Positions 5,586 to 12,364 of a stretch of DNA of 13,206 nucleotides are shown here, piece by piece; within the stretch, counting starts at the first letter, position 1; each line of letters opens with the position of its first letter. Both the position numbers and the translations under genes were made by a program. The stretch comes from an uncultured Gammaproteobacteria bacterium (GTDB lineage Bacteria > Pseudomonadota > Gammaproteobacteria > Chromatiales > Chromatiaceae), in the NCBI GenBank assembly GCA_937926265.1, contig CALAZS010000078.1:1-13206 (forward strand), given 5' to 3'. The notes below the pieces were generated by a model that was not told where the DNA came from, searched no databases, and saw only the letters and a list, made by a program, of their open reading frames with translations.

Positions 5586-7364
5586 TCAGGCGGCTTTTTG
5601 ATGTGCACTGGCATGATACTGCATAGACTTGAGCAAGCGGGTTATCTGGTCTGATGCCTCCTGAAACTCTACCAGTTTCTCAATTTTTGCGTGCTCCTGC
5701 CCGGCATCACGGTAGGCGATAACTTCACCGGCCAGCACATGAAACTCGGAGTGGATACGCTTTAATTCAGCAAACAGGCTGCCACCAATATCAACAGAAT
5801 CTATCCATTTTCCAAGGGAACACAGGTGTGTATTCATTTCCGACATTGGCCTGGGACTGATCGCGTTTTTATCACCCCTGGCAACCGCTTCGATCATCTC
5901 TTTCCATTTCAGGTGTGAATCAATCGCTGTCTGGATATCGGGAATACTGATCACCTCGGCTGAAGACTGGATCACCGGTATTTCAAATCTGAAAACAGAG
6001 CCATGCGTATCTTCACCGGATGATGATTCCGCCCATATTTTTCCACCATGCAAATTGATAATTTCCCTGCAGATAGGCAATCCAAGACCGGTCCCACCCG
6101 CCTGGCTGCGCGTCTTCGAGCTTTGGTAAAACTTGTCGAAAACAGTCTCAACCTGGTCTTCAGGAATGCCGACCCCCTGGTCAGCAATACTGACCCGGAT
6201 CATGTTCGGTTCAGAGCGTTTACCCCTGGATTCGATGAATTTCATATCGATTTGAATTGTTGTATTTTCCCCTGAAAACTTGATCGCATTGGAAAGCAGG
6301 TTAACAACAACCTGAAAAATCAGTTTTTGGTCAAACATACATTCATAATGGCTGTTTGAATCTATATTCACCAGAATGCCCTTTTTGGTGGCCAGTGAGG
6401 AAATCTCTGAAACTGCACTTTCAACAAGCGTTGTCATGTCCTGGTAAACAAAATCAGCATCCATTTTATTGGCTTCGAGCTTGGACAGGTCCAAGAGGTC
6501 ATCAAGTAATGAAGTCAATCTGATACCGCTGGTACGGATATTCTGTAAGAATTTTTCCTGCTTTGGGTCTTCAGCACGCTTTAAAGCGAGTACGGTGAAG
6601 TTCAGGATGGCGTGCATCGGTGTGCGTAACTCATGCGACATATTGGCAAGAAAACGGCTTTTTTCCTGGTTGGCTTCTTCTGCACGGTTTTTCTCAATCA
6701 TTGCCTCATCAGTTGCCCGCGCCAGCAATAGCTTATCGCGCTGAGTCAGCATGAGTGTAAACGCCGCCAGCACAATCGATACAACAAATAACAAGAAGAT
6801 TAACTGCTGGTGATTGATTAACTCATCCTGCAGGATGCGCTGGCGATTGGCTGCCTGCTGACTGATACTGGCGATGAGTTTTTCAAAGGACCTGGTGATA
6901 TTCTGCTGAATCGGTAAAACCTCTTGTAACAGGGCCTGGGCCTTTTCATCGCTGCCATAGTGGGTCAGTAAATCGGCTACCTCCCTGAGCTTGGGCGCAG
7001 TAACCACGACCGCATCCCAGATCCTGACCATTTCCGCATTTTCTTCTGCATTAAGTTTTACCGAGAGAATTTTATCCCTGGCCTTGAGATAGCGTGAACC
7101 CTGTTGGTAAAACCTGGTTAATAGCTCTTCTCGTTCAAAGGCATCATCAGTGCCTCGCATTTCTACCAGCAAAAGGATACGTACTTTGGTAGCCTCAGAC
7201 ATTTCGGCAATCGAATGTCGCTTGGTCTGAAAATCTGAAATCAGCTGGTTTATCTGATTATTAATCTGCTCTGAACTCTGATTGATATAAAAGAACAGCC
7301 CGCCGGCAATCAGGCAATAAACAATAAAACCAATGACGTAAATATTTGAAGCAAACTGTTTCAA
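5586..7364 (-). CDS. Membrane sensor histidine kinase with C-terminal CZB (zinc-binding) domain
   Basis: This is a 592-residue histidine kinase. TM1 (about 8-27) and TM2 (about 187-206) flank a helical periplasmic sensor of about 160 residues. A coiled-coil linker leads to the HisKA domain (FLANMSHELRTP, phospho-acceptor H244), then the ATPase domain with N box (NLLSNAIKF, 355-363), G1 box DQGVGIP (395-401), F box FDKFYQ and G2 box GGTGLGLPI (423-431). The C-terminus (about 480-555) is unusual: HLKWKE (H484), CSLGKW (C515) and HSEFH (H538, H542) reproduce the three-His/one-Cys signature of CZB domains, usually found on chemoreceptors and diguanylate cyclases. No response regulator is encoded nearby. 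The start is TTG at 7364, with AGGA eight bases upstream; the next in-frame ATG (codon 55) would delete TM1. Confidence 0.92.
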   Translation of the reverse strand: MKQFASNIYVIGFIVYCLIAGGLFFYINQSSEQINNQINQLISDFQTKRHSIAEMSEATKVRILLLVEMRGTDDAFEREELLTRFYQQGSRYLKARDKILSVKLNAEENAEMVRIWDAVVVTAPKLREVADLLTHYGSDEKAQALLQEVLPIQQNITRSFEKLIASISQQAANRQRILQDELINHQQLIFLLFVVSIVLAAFTLMLTQRDKLLLARATDEAMIEKNRAEEANQEKSRFLANMSHELRTPMHAILNFTVLALKRAEDPKQEKFLQNIRTSGIRLTSLLDDLLDLSKLEANKMDADFVYQDMTTLVESAVSEISSLATKKGILVNIDSNSHYECMFDQKLIFQVVVNLLSNAIKFSGENTTIQIDMKFIESRGKRSEPNMIRVSIADQGVGIPEDQVETVFDKFYQSSKTRSQAGGTGLGLPICREIINLHGGKIWAESSSGEDTHGSVFRFEIPVIQSSAEVISIPDIQTAIDSHLKWKEMIEAVARGDKNAISPRPMSEMNTHLCSLGKWIDSVDIGGSLFAELKRIHSEFHVLAGEVIAYRDAGQEHAKIEKLVEFQEASDQITRLLKSMQYHASAHQKAA

Positions 7365-7452
7365 TTCAATTTTCCTGAATCACATCAAACTTACTTTAGA
7401 CCAAAACCACAAAATGTAAGTGAAAATGAGATTTATTTTCCCAACCTGACCT

Positions 7453-8625
7453 TCAATCTCTTCGCAAATGATCAGACAAGGCAATTGGTGACTGAAAACG
7501 CATCACCACCAGGTAGGTTGAAAACAGGAAAGTAAGCACAGTGGCAAGCTGGATCAGGTAACCTGCCCTGTCAGACATGACACCGGTATCAACTGCCAGG
7601 ACGGCAATCAACAACGAAAATTCGCTCATCTGTCCCAGGCGATAACCGACTTCATGGGAGCGTTTCAGATTTTCCCCGGATCGGAACAACAGCCAGCGAA
7701 ACACCGGCGGTTTAAGCAGCATCATGATGATCGCCAATGCAATGCCGGGCACAATAACCTGGTCAATCATGCCAAGATTAAAACCGGCTCCAAGTGAGAA
7801 GAAAAACATGATCAGGAAAAAGTCCCGCAGTGGCTTGAGACTTTCGGCAATGAACTGGGCAATCGGACTGGAAGCCAGGGTAATCCCGGCAATAAAAGCA
7901 CCAATCTCTGCAGACAAGCCAACAAGCTGACCTATTTCAGCCAGTGTCAGGCACCAGGCAATCGAAAGGAGAAAAATATACTCCTGGATACGGTCAAACT
8001 TCGCAATCAAGGGCAGGATCACAAACTTCTGAAAAACCCATGACAGACCTATGAACAACGGCAATACCACGAGCAGTTTCAACATTTCAAGGACAGCAAT
8101 CTCTTCGGTGCCGCCACTGCCCTGCAAAACCATCAGTAGAACTATAGCTATCAAATCCTGAAACAATAGAATACTGATAATGACTTCACCACTGCGCTGA
8201 TGATGCAGAATGGTTGTCGGTAAAAGTTTTAATCCAATGATGGTGCTTGAAAAGCTTGTTGCGATGCCAACCAGGATGGCATCTTTTAATGAAAACCCAA
8301 ACAGGATACAGAGCGTAAAACCAAACAGGGAAAACACTGCCGAACTTGCCAAGGTTACAATCGTAGTCTTGCGCATCATGTGCAACAGTTCCTGCGGCTG
8401 CAGGTTAAGGCCAATTAAAAACAACAGGAAGATAATACCGATATGGGCAATTTCACCTATGACCTCGGAATCACTGACAAACCCCAATCCCCATGGACCA
8501 AGCAGCACACCTATCAGGATGTAAGCGATCAATAATGCCTGGCGTGCAAACAGCGCAAAGGTTGCCAACAGCGCCGCACCGGCAAAGATCATAAAAAATG
8601 TGAAGACAATCGATTCAGTGTTCAT
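7453..8625 (-). CDS. CPA2-family cation:proton antiporter (KefB-like membrane domain)
   Basis: This 390-residue, strongly hydrophobic protein has about 11-13 predicted TM helices and matches the Na+/H+ exchanger domain of the CPA2 (KefB/KefC/YbaL) family. Family-typical segments include AYILIGVLLGPWGLGF (about 34-49), FLLFLIGLNLQP (66-77), the conserved LFQDLIAI with Asp157 expected to take part in ion/proton coupling, and GAFIAGITLASSP (242-254). It ends soon after the last helix (ALSDHLRRD), so it lacks the C-terminal TrkA-N/RCK nucleotide-binding domain found in KefB and KefC. Whether it carries K+ or Na+ cannot be read from the sequence. Its ATG overlaps the amrS stop by four bases (ATGA) and it has no ribosome site of its own, so translation is probably coupled to amrS. 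Confidence 0.9.
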   Translation of the reverse strand: MNTESIVFTFFMIFAGAALLATFALFARQALLIAYILIGVLLGPWGLGFVSDSEVIGEIAHIGIIFLLFLIGLNLQPQELLHMMRKTTIVTLASSAVFSLFGFTLCILFGFSLKDAILVGIATSFSSTIIGLKLLPTTILHHQRSGEVIISILLFQDLIAIVLLMVLQGSGGTEEIAVLEMLKLLVVLPLFIGLSWVFQKFVILPLIAKFDRIQEYIFLLSIAWCLTLAEIGQLVGLSAEIGAFIAGITLASSPIAQFIAESLKPLRDFFLIMFFFSLGAGFNLGMIDQVIVPGIALAIIMMLLKPPVFRWLLFRSGENLKRSHEVGYRLGQMSEFSLLIAVLAVDTGVMSDRAGYLIQLATVLTFLFSTYLVVMRFQSPIALSDHLRRD

Positions 8626-9680
8626 AGGCGAACAGGCTGGCGTTTAGCTCCCCAGTCTCCCGGATGCGCCTCGATAACCCCCGGCAAGTGATAACCACAA
8701 CTGCAACAGCCTTTATCATCCAGTCCCCAGTCTCCCAACACATACCAGTCACGTTCAATTAACAGTTTGCCGCATTCAGGGCACCAGGTACTGCCACCGG
8801 AAGAATCATGCACATTACCGGTATAAACAAAATGCAAGCCATTATCCAGTGCTATTTTCCTGGCACTGGTTAATGTTGATGCCGGGGTGGCTGGTATGTC
8901 ACGCATTTTCCAGTCTGGATGAAAGGCAGTGAAATGCAGAGGTATATCCGGTCCCAGGTTTTCCATAATCCATTGTGTCATTTCCTGAATTTCTTTTTCG
9001 GAATCGTTTTCACCGGGAATCAGTAAGGTCGTTAGCTCAAACCATACCCGGGTTTCCTGCCTGAGATATTTCAGTGTTTCCAGCACCGGCTCCAGATGTC
9101 CGCCACAGAGCTTGTGATAAAAACGTTCAGTAAAGGCTTTTAAATCGATATTAGCCGCATCGACATGACTGAAGAAATCCTCCCTGGCTCCTTCAGCGAT
9201 AAAGCCGGCTGTCACAGCGACGGTTTTGATATCTTTTTCATGACAGGCATCGGCGGTGTCGTTGGCATACTCCAGAAAAATCACCGGGTCATTGTAGGTA
9301 AAGGCAACACTTCGACTGCCATGCTGCTGGGCGGCATCTGCGATGGTTTGTGGTGATGCCTGTGCAGCAAGGGTATCCATTTCCCTGGATTTACTCATAT
9401 CCCAGTTCTGACAGAACTTGCATGACAGGTTACAGCCAGCTGTACCAAATGACAGGATTGGTGTACCTGGGAGGAAATGATTCAGCGGTTTTTTTTCTAT
9501 CGGGTCTATGCAAAAACCGCTCGATCTGCCATAACTGGTCAGCACGATTTCATTGTCCTGCCTGGCCCTGATAAAGCACAGGCCTCTTTGCCCTTCTTTT
9601 AACTGGCAATATCTTGGGCAGACGTCACATTGGATGCGGCCATCTTCCAGTTCATGCCAGTATTTGGTTTTATGGTTCAT
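8622..9680 (-). CDS. amrS: AmmeMemoRadiSam system radical SAM enzyme
   Basis: AmrS is the radical SAM component of the AmmeMemoRadiSam set, a widespread trio of proteins whose reaction I do not know to be established. The protein has 352 residues. The radical SAM cluster motif is C83-x3-C87-x2-C90 in GCNLSCKFCQNW, the typical form for this subfamily. The N-terminus carries the subfamily's extra cysteines (C18, C21, C25, C35; CDVCPRYCQLKEGQRGLCFIR). The C-terminus has a zinc-ribbon-like set (CPECG at 300-304, then CCSCG at 325-329). SVAFTYNDPVIFLEYA and LTTLLIPGENDS are also characteristic. The start at 9680 has only a weak GAG upstream. It heads a two-gene unit with the CPA2 antiporter and is divergent from amrB/amrA. 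Confidence 0.95.
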   Translation of the reverse strand: MNHKTKYWHELEDGRIQCDVCPRYCQLKEGQRGLCFIRARQDNEIVLTSYGRSSGFCIDPIEKKPLNHFLPGTPILSFGTAGCNLSCKFCQNWDMSKSREMDTLAAQASPQTIADAAQQHGSRSVAFTYNDPVIFLEYANDTADACHEKDIKTVAVTAGFIAEGAREDFFSHVDAANIDLKAFTERFYHKLCGGHLEPVLETLKYLRQETRVWFELTTLLIPGENDSEKEIQEMTQWIMENLGPDIPLHFTAFHPDWKMRDIPATPASTLTSARKIALDNGLHFVYTGNVHDSSGGSTWCPECGKLLIERDWYVLGDWGLDDKGCCSCGYHLPGVIEAHPGDWGAKRQPVRL

Positions 9681-9697
9681 CTGCTCAGTTTCAATAA

Positions 9698-9804
9698 TGA
9701 AGCTGACAGAACTGCTTTAGAAAGGTGTCTGCAGCATGGAAGCTGCAGTCAAGTTTACAAGGATGTATCTACAACGTCTTTTCTAAAGTAGTCTGTTAGC
9801 TTCA
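9698..9804. repeat. Hairpin-forming interspersed element, copy A
   Basis: An element of about 107 bases is bounded by long imperfect inverted arms at 9698-9729 (GAAGCTGACAG, CTTTAGAAA) and 9775-9804 (TTTCTAAAG, CTGTTAGCTTC). It contains a smaller perfect hairpin (CTGCAGC/GCTGCAG around ATGGAA, 9729-9748). Its core ends AAGGATGTA...ACGTCTTTT, which resembles interspersed non-coding repeats seen in marine gammaproteobacteria. It begins 17 bases upstream of the amrS ATG, so it probably contributes to the amrS promoter or leader. Confidence 0.7.
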
Positions 9805-9815
9805 GTTGCGTTGAA

Positions 9816-9931
9816 GACATGAAGCTATACAGAATGTTTTTCAAAAGACGCCGTGAACCCATCCCTGGGGGCTTGGCTTCGTCATCCCTGACTCAGACAC
9901 TTCTGAAAAACACTCTGAACAACTTCCTGTC
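9816..9931. repeat. Hairpin-forming interspersed element, copy B (inverted relative to A)
   Basis: A second element of about 116 bases has inverted arms at 9816-9851 and 9896-9931 that pair at 27 of 36 positions by my hand count. Read on the minus strand it lines up with copy A: both share TGTCTG, then GGATG, CGTCTTTT and TAGCTTCA in the same order. The two copies are therefore diverged relatives in opposite orientation, 11 bases apart. The right arm ends 45 bases before the amrB start. No transposase is encoded, so this is a MITE- or REP-like pattern. Confidence 0.68.
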
Positions 9932-9976
9932 AAAAAATGTGCTTAAATTAAGTATAGACGGCAATCGGATCCTCAT

Positions 9977-10783
9977 ATGATGGCGACACAAGATCAAAAA
10001 ACCGTGAGACTGCCCGCAGTAGCCGGCCAGTTTTACACCAGTAACCCGGTTGAGCTGAAGCAGCAAATCAATAACTTTCTGCAGCATGCAGAAATGTCGC
10101 AGGAAGCGCCACCCAAGGCCATTATTGCGCCTCACGCCGGTTACATCTATTCAGGACCAGTTGCCGCAACAGCCTATAAAACACTGGAAAGCATAAAAGC
10201 CAAAATCAGGCAGGTAGTCATCATGTCACCAGCACACCGGTATGGCTTTCGCGGCATTGCCTGGTCACAGGCAGATTATTTTCGTACACCACTGGGCGAT
10301 ATTCCTGTAGATAAAAAGGCCATAACAAAACTTGATGATCTGGAATATGTCATGCCACTTGAAAAGGCCTTTGAAGGCGAACATGCACTGGAAGTTCACC
10401 TGCCCTTCCTGCAGGTAAGTCTTGAAGAGTTCAGCATTCTGCCGTTTATCGTTGGCATGGCTTCACCACAACAGGTTGCCGAAGTGTTAAACCGTCTCTG
10501 GGGAGATGAACAGACACTGATTGTTATCAGTTCAGACCTGAGTCATTTTCATGAATACCACCAGGCTCAGCAACTGGACAAACACACCAGTAAGAATATT
10601 GAAGCATTAAACTACGAAGCCATCGCTGGTGAAGATGCATGTGGAACATACCCGTTAAGTGGTTTGTTACTGATCGCCCGGCAAAAACAGTTAAATGCCA
10701 GCGTACTTGATCTTAGAAACTCAGGAGACACTGCCGGCGACAAAAGCAGTGTCGTGGGTTACGGCGCCTATATTTTAAATTAG
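9977..10783 (+). CDS. amrB: AmmeMemoRadiSam system protein B (MEMO1 family)
   Basis: AmrB belongs to the MEMO1 family, metal-binding proteins structurally related to class III extradiol dioxygenases. The protein has 268 residues. The positions matching the human MEMO1 metal site are all present: H53 in IIAPHAGYIYSGPVAATAY, H87 in SPAHRYG, and C222 in ACGTYPLSGL. EHALEVHLPFLQ (135-146) and SSDLSHF (185-191) are also family signatures. The N-terminus RLPAVAGQFY is typical of bacterial AmrB. Two adjacent ATGs (9977 and 9980) are possible; only a weak GGAT precedes them. amrA follows after 36 bases on the same strand, and amrS is divergent, so the full system is present but split between two transcription units. 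Confidence 0.95.
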   Translation: MMATQDQKTVRLPAVAGQFYTSNPVELKQQINNFLQHAEMSQEAPPKAIIAPHAGYIYSGPVAATAYKTLESIKAKIRQVVIMSPAHRYGFRGIAWSQADYFRTPLGDIPVDKKAITKLDDLEYVMPLEKAFEGEHALEVHLPFLQVSLEEFSILPFIVGMASPQQVAEVLNRLWGDEQTLIVISSDLSHFHEYHQAQQLDKHTSKNIEALNYEAIAGEDACGTYPLSGLLLIARQKQLNASVLDLRNSGDTAGDKSSVVGYGAYILN

Positions 10784-10819
10784 GCCTCATTATTTTGGGA
10801 CTATTCATTACTACCGGCC

Positions 10820-11404
10820 ATGCAACTAAGTAATCAGGATAAAAAAGTCTTACTGGAATTAGCCAGGAACTCGATTAATTTCGGGCTCGATTCCGGCAAG
10901 CCATTGACCATCAATGACAACGACTTTCACAACTACAACAATGAGCTACAGGTAGAAGCCGCCTGTTTTGTGACATTAACAATAAACAATCAGCTACGCG
11001 GCTGCATTGGCCACCTGCAAGCCATCCAGCCACTAGTGAAAGATGTAGCCGAAAATGCCTATTCTGCAGCTTTTCGGGATCCAAGGTTTCCGGCACTGAC
11101 AGCCAATGAATTATCAGAATGTGAAATAGAGATTTCCATCCTCACCCCACCTGAACCCATAAGTTTTACCAGCGAACAAGACCTGCTAAACCAGATACAA
11201 CCGCAAGTGGATGGATTGATACTTGAAGACGGCTACAAACGCGGAACCTTTTTACCGTCGGTATGGGAATCACTACCTGATAAGCAACAGTTCTGGGAAC
11301 ATTTAAAGCTGAAAGCCGGCTTACCGGTTAACCACTGGTCAGATACTGTTAAAGTCTTACGCTATCACTCGCTGGCTTTTTCTGAGAGAGGGTTAGTGAA
11401 TTAA
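10820..11404 (+). CDS. amrA: AmmeMemoRadiSam system protein A (AMMECR1 family)
   Basis: AmrA is the AMMECR1-domain member of the trio. The protein has 194 residues, about the usual single-domain length. The invariant LRGCIG motif is at 59-64, followed by AENAYSAAFRDPRFPAL (77-93), IEISILTPPEPISF (103-116), DGLILEDGYKRGTFLPSVWE (131-150) and the FWEHLKLKAGLP segment (158-169), all hallmarks of the family. It is cytoplasmic, with no signal peptide or TM helix. Its catalytic role, if any, is not established. The ATG at 10820 has no strong ribosome site in the 36-base gap after amrB. The downstream gene is convergent, so the unit ends here. Confidence 0.95.
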   Translation: MQLSNQDKKVLLELARNSINFGLDSGKPLTINDNDFHNYNNELQVEAACFVTLTINNQLRGCIGHLQAIQPLVKDVAENAYSAAFRDPRFPALTANELSECEIEISILTPPEPISFTSEQDLLNQIQPQVDGLILEDGYKRGTFLPSVWESLPDKQQFWEHLKLKAGLPVNHWSDTVKVLRYHSLAFSERGLVN

Positions 11405-11437
11405 TTATCATCTGCAGCTCAGCCGGTAACTGAATAG

Positions 11438-11457
11438 ACTCCTGCTTTCGCAGGAGT
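11438..11457. repeat. 8-bp stem, 4-base loop hairpin after amrA
   Basis: ACTCCTGC and GCAGGAGT are perfect complements around TTTC, forming a strong hairpin 34 bases after the amrA stop. No T-run follows, so it is a poor intrinsic terminator on its own. It has the form (CTCCTGCTTTCGCAGGAG) of a common small interspersed palindrome in proteobacterial genomes. Confidence 0.6.
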
Positions 11458-11488
11458 GACTGAGAATGAAGCTTAAGTCGAAACTAAC

Positions 11489-11519
11489 GTGAAATTCGCT
11501 CAATTGAGTAGAATTTCAC
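11489..11519. repeat. 9-bp inverted repeat at the end of the pentapeptide gene
   Basis: GTGAAATTC (11489-11497) and GAATTTCAC (11511-11519) are perfect complements with a 13-base spacer that itself contains the palindrome CTCAATTGAG. The outer arm touches the stop codon of the minus-strand gene. A terminator for that gene is possible, but only a broken T-rich stretch follows on the minus strand. Confidence 0.5.
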
Positions 11520-12277
11520 TACTGGTAGCATTTGCCAAGAGAACCTTCCTTACATTTTTTCCCATTAGTCCAAATCGCTCCGGTCAACCTGGCATTAGTA
11601 ATCTGCAACCCACCTATTCTGGCTCCACTCATATCCGAGTAACGTAAATCCGCATTGTTCAGCACAACACGTGTCATATCGGCATTCCTCATGCTCGCCC
11701 CCTTGAGGACTGCATCGGTGAAATCCACGTAAGACAGCTGCGCGTTATCCAGGTTGGCATAACCGAGGTTTGCTGATTTCATTGAAGAGCCATTGAAGCT
11801 GGCGGATGTCAGCCTGGCACTTGTTGCAGACATACCATCAAGATTAACGTTTTCGGCGGTCATGCCGCGCATGTTACAACTGTTCCAGTTCACTCCGGCA
11901 GCAGGGGTGGCAGTACAGTCTGACTGGCTGGATGTTTGTCCCTGGTTTAAGAAAATGGAGGCAGTAATACCACCACCGATAATCAGAATAATAAGTATCA
12001 CTGGCAACCAGAAACTGCCCTTCTTACCCGGATCAAGATCATCGGTAGCATCAGAGTCGGAGAATGCATCCGGGTTACGCATTTGTAACGGCACGACTTC
12101 GGGTTGCTGGCTCATATATACCCAGTCTTTTTTATTTCGACTGACCTGGTCACCGAGCTCAATTTTGGATTCCATCAAGAGATTTCTGACACGAACCGCG
12201 GAAAAAGGACCATAAACCTTGGGACCTTTTTTTACATACCAGATTTTTTCGTGGCTTTTATCTCTGTCTTCGCTCAT
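11519..12277 (-). CDS. GYF_2-like domain, TM helix, pentapeptide-repeat protein
   Basis: This 252-residue protein of unknown function has three parts. Residues 12-62 look like a GYF_2/DUF4339 domain (IWYVKKGPKVYGPFS, then VRNLLMESKIELGDQVSRNKKDWVYMSQ), a fold that usually binds peptides. After an acidic linker, residues 90-110 are one TM helix (WLPVILIILIIGGGITASIFL). Residues about 130-236 are pentapeptide repeats of the A(D/N)Lxx type (SANLGYANLDNAQLSYVDF, NNADLRYSDMSGA), which fold as a right-handed beta helix. Two cysteine pairs cap this region (C121/C134 and C242/C250), consistent with disulfides and export, with the GYF part in the cytoplasm. The orientation is inferred. The ATG at 12277 has no strong ribosome site. 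It is divergent from the FliK-like gene. Confidence 0.82.
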   Translation of the reverse strand: MSEDRDKSHEKIWYVKKGPKVYGPFSAVRVRNLLMESKIELGDQVSRNKKDWVYMSQQPEVVPLQMRNPDAFSDSDATDDLDPGKKGSFWLPVILIILIIGGGITASIFLNQGQTSSQSDCTATPAAGVNWNSCNMRGMTAENVNLDGMSATSARLTSASFNGSSMKSANLGYANLDNAQLSYVDFTDAVLKGASMRNADMTRVVLNNADLRYSDMSGARIGGLQITNARLTGAIWTNGKKCKEGSLGKCYQ

Positions 12278-12329
12278 ATTTTCAGATACTTAGGAAATGT
12301 TTTTCAATATTGTCACCTATAATGATGAC

Positions 12330-12356
12330 TAAATGTAGTGCAATTTCTGCCGCTAA
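12330..12356 (+). promoter_or_regulatory. Candidate sigma-28 (FliA) promoter of the FliK-like gene
   Basis: TAAA at 12330-12333 and GCCGCTAA at 12349-12356 are separated by exactly 15 bases. The E. coli FliA consensus is TAAA-N15-GCCGATAA, so 11 of 12 fixed bases match, directly upstream of a flagellar-type gene. The transcript start would be within a few bases of the ATG at 12365, giving almost no leader. A sigma-70-like TATAAT at 12318-12323, with a poor -35, is an alternative. Confidence 0.5.
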
Positions 12357-12364
12357 TAAAATAG

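Noticed and set aside
7400..7470. GAGATT/AATCTC pairing as a terminator after the antiporter gene
   Set aside because: The stem is only 6 bp with a loop of about 21 bases and no T-run directly after it.
9893..10135. Minus-strand open frame covering the amrB start and element B
   Set aside because: It is antisense to well-conserved amrB codons and partly made of repeat sequence.
11793..12215. Plus-strand open frame of 140 codons opposite the pentapeptide gene
   Set aside because: It is a shadow of the pentapeptide/GYF frame with no recognisable features.
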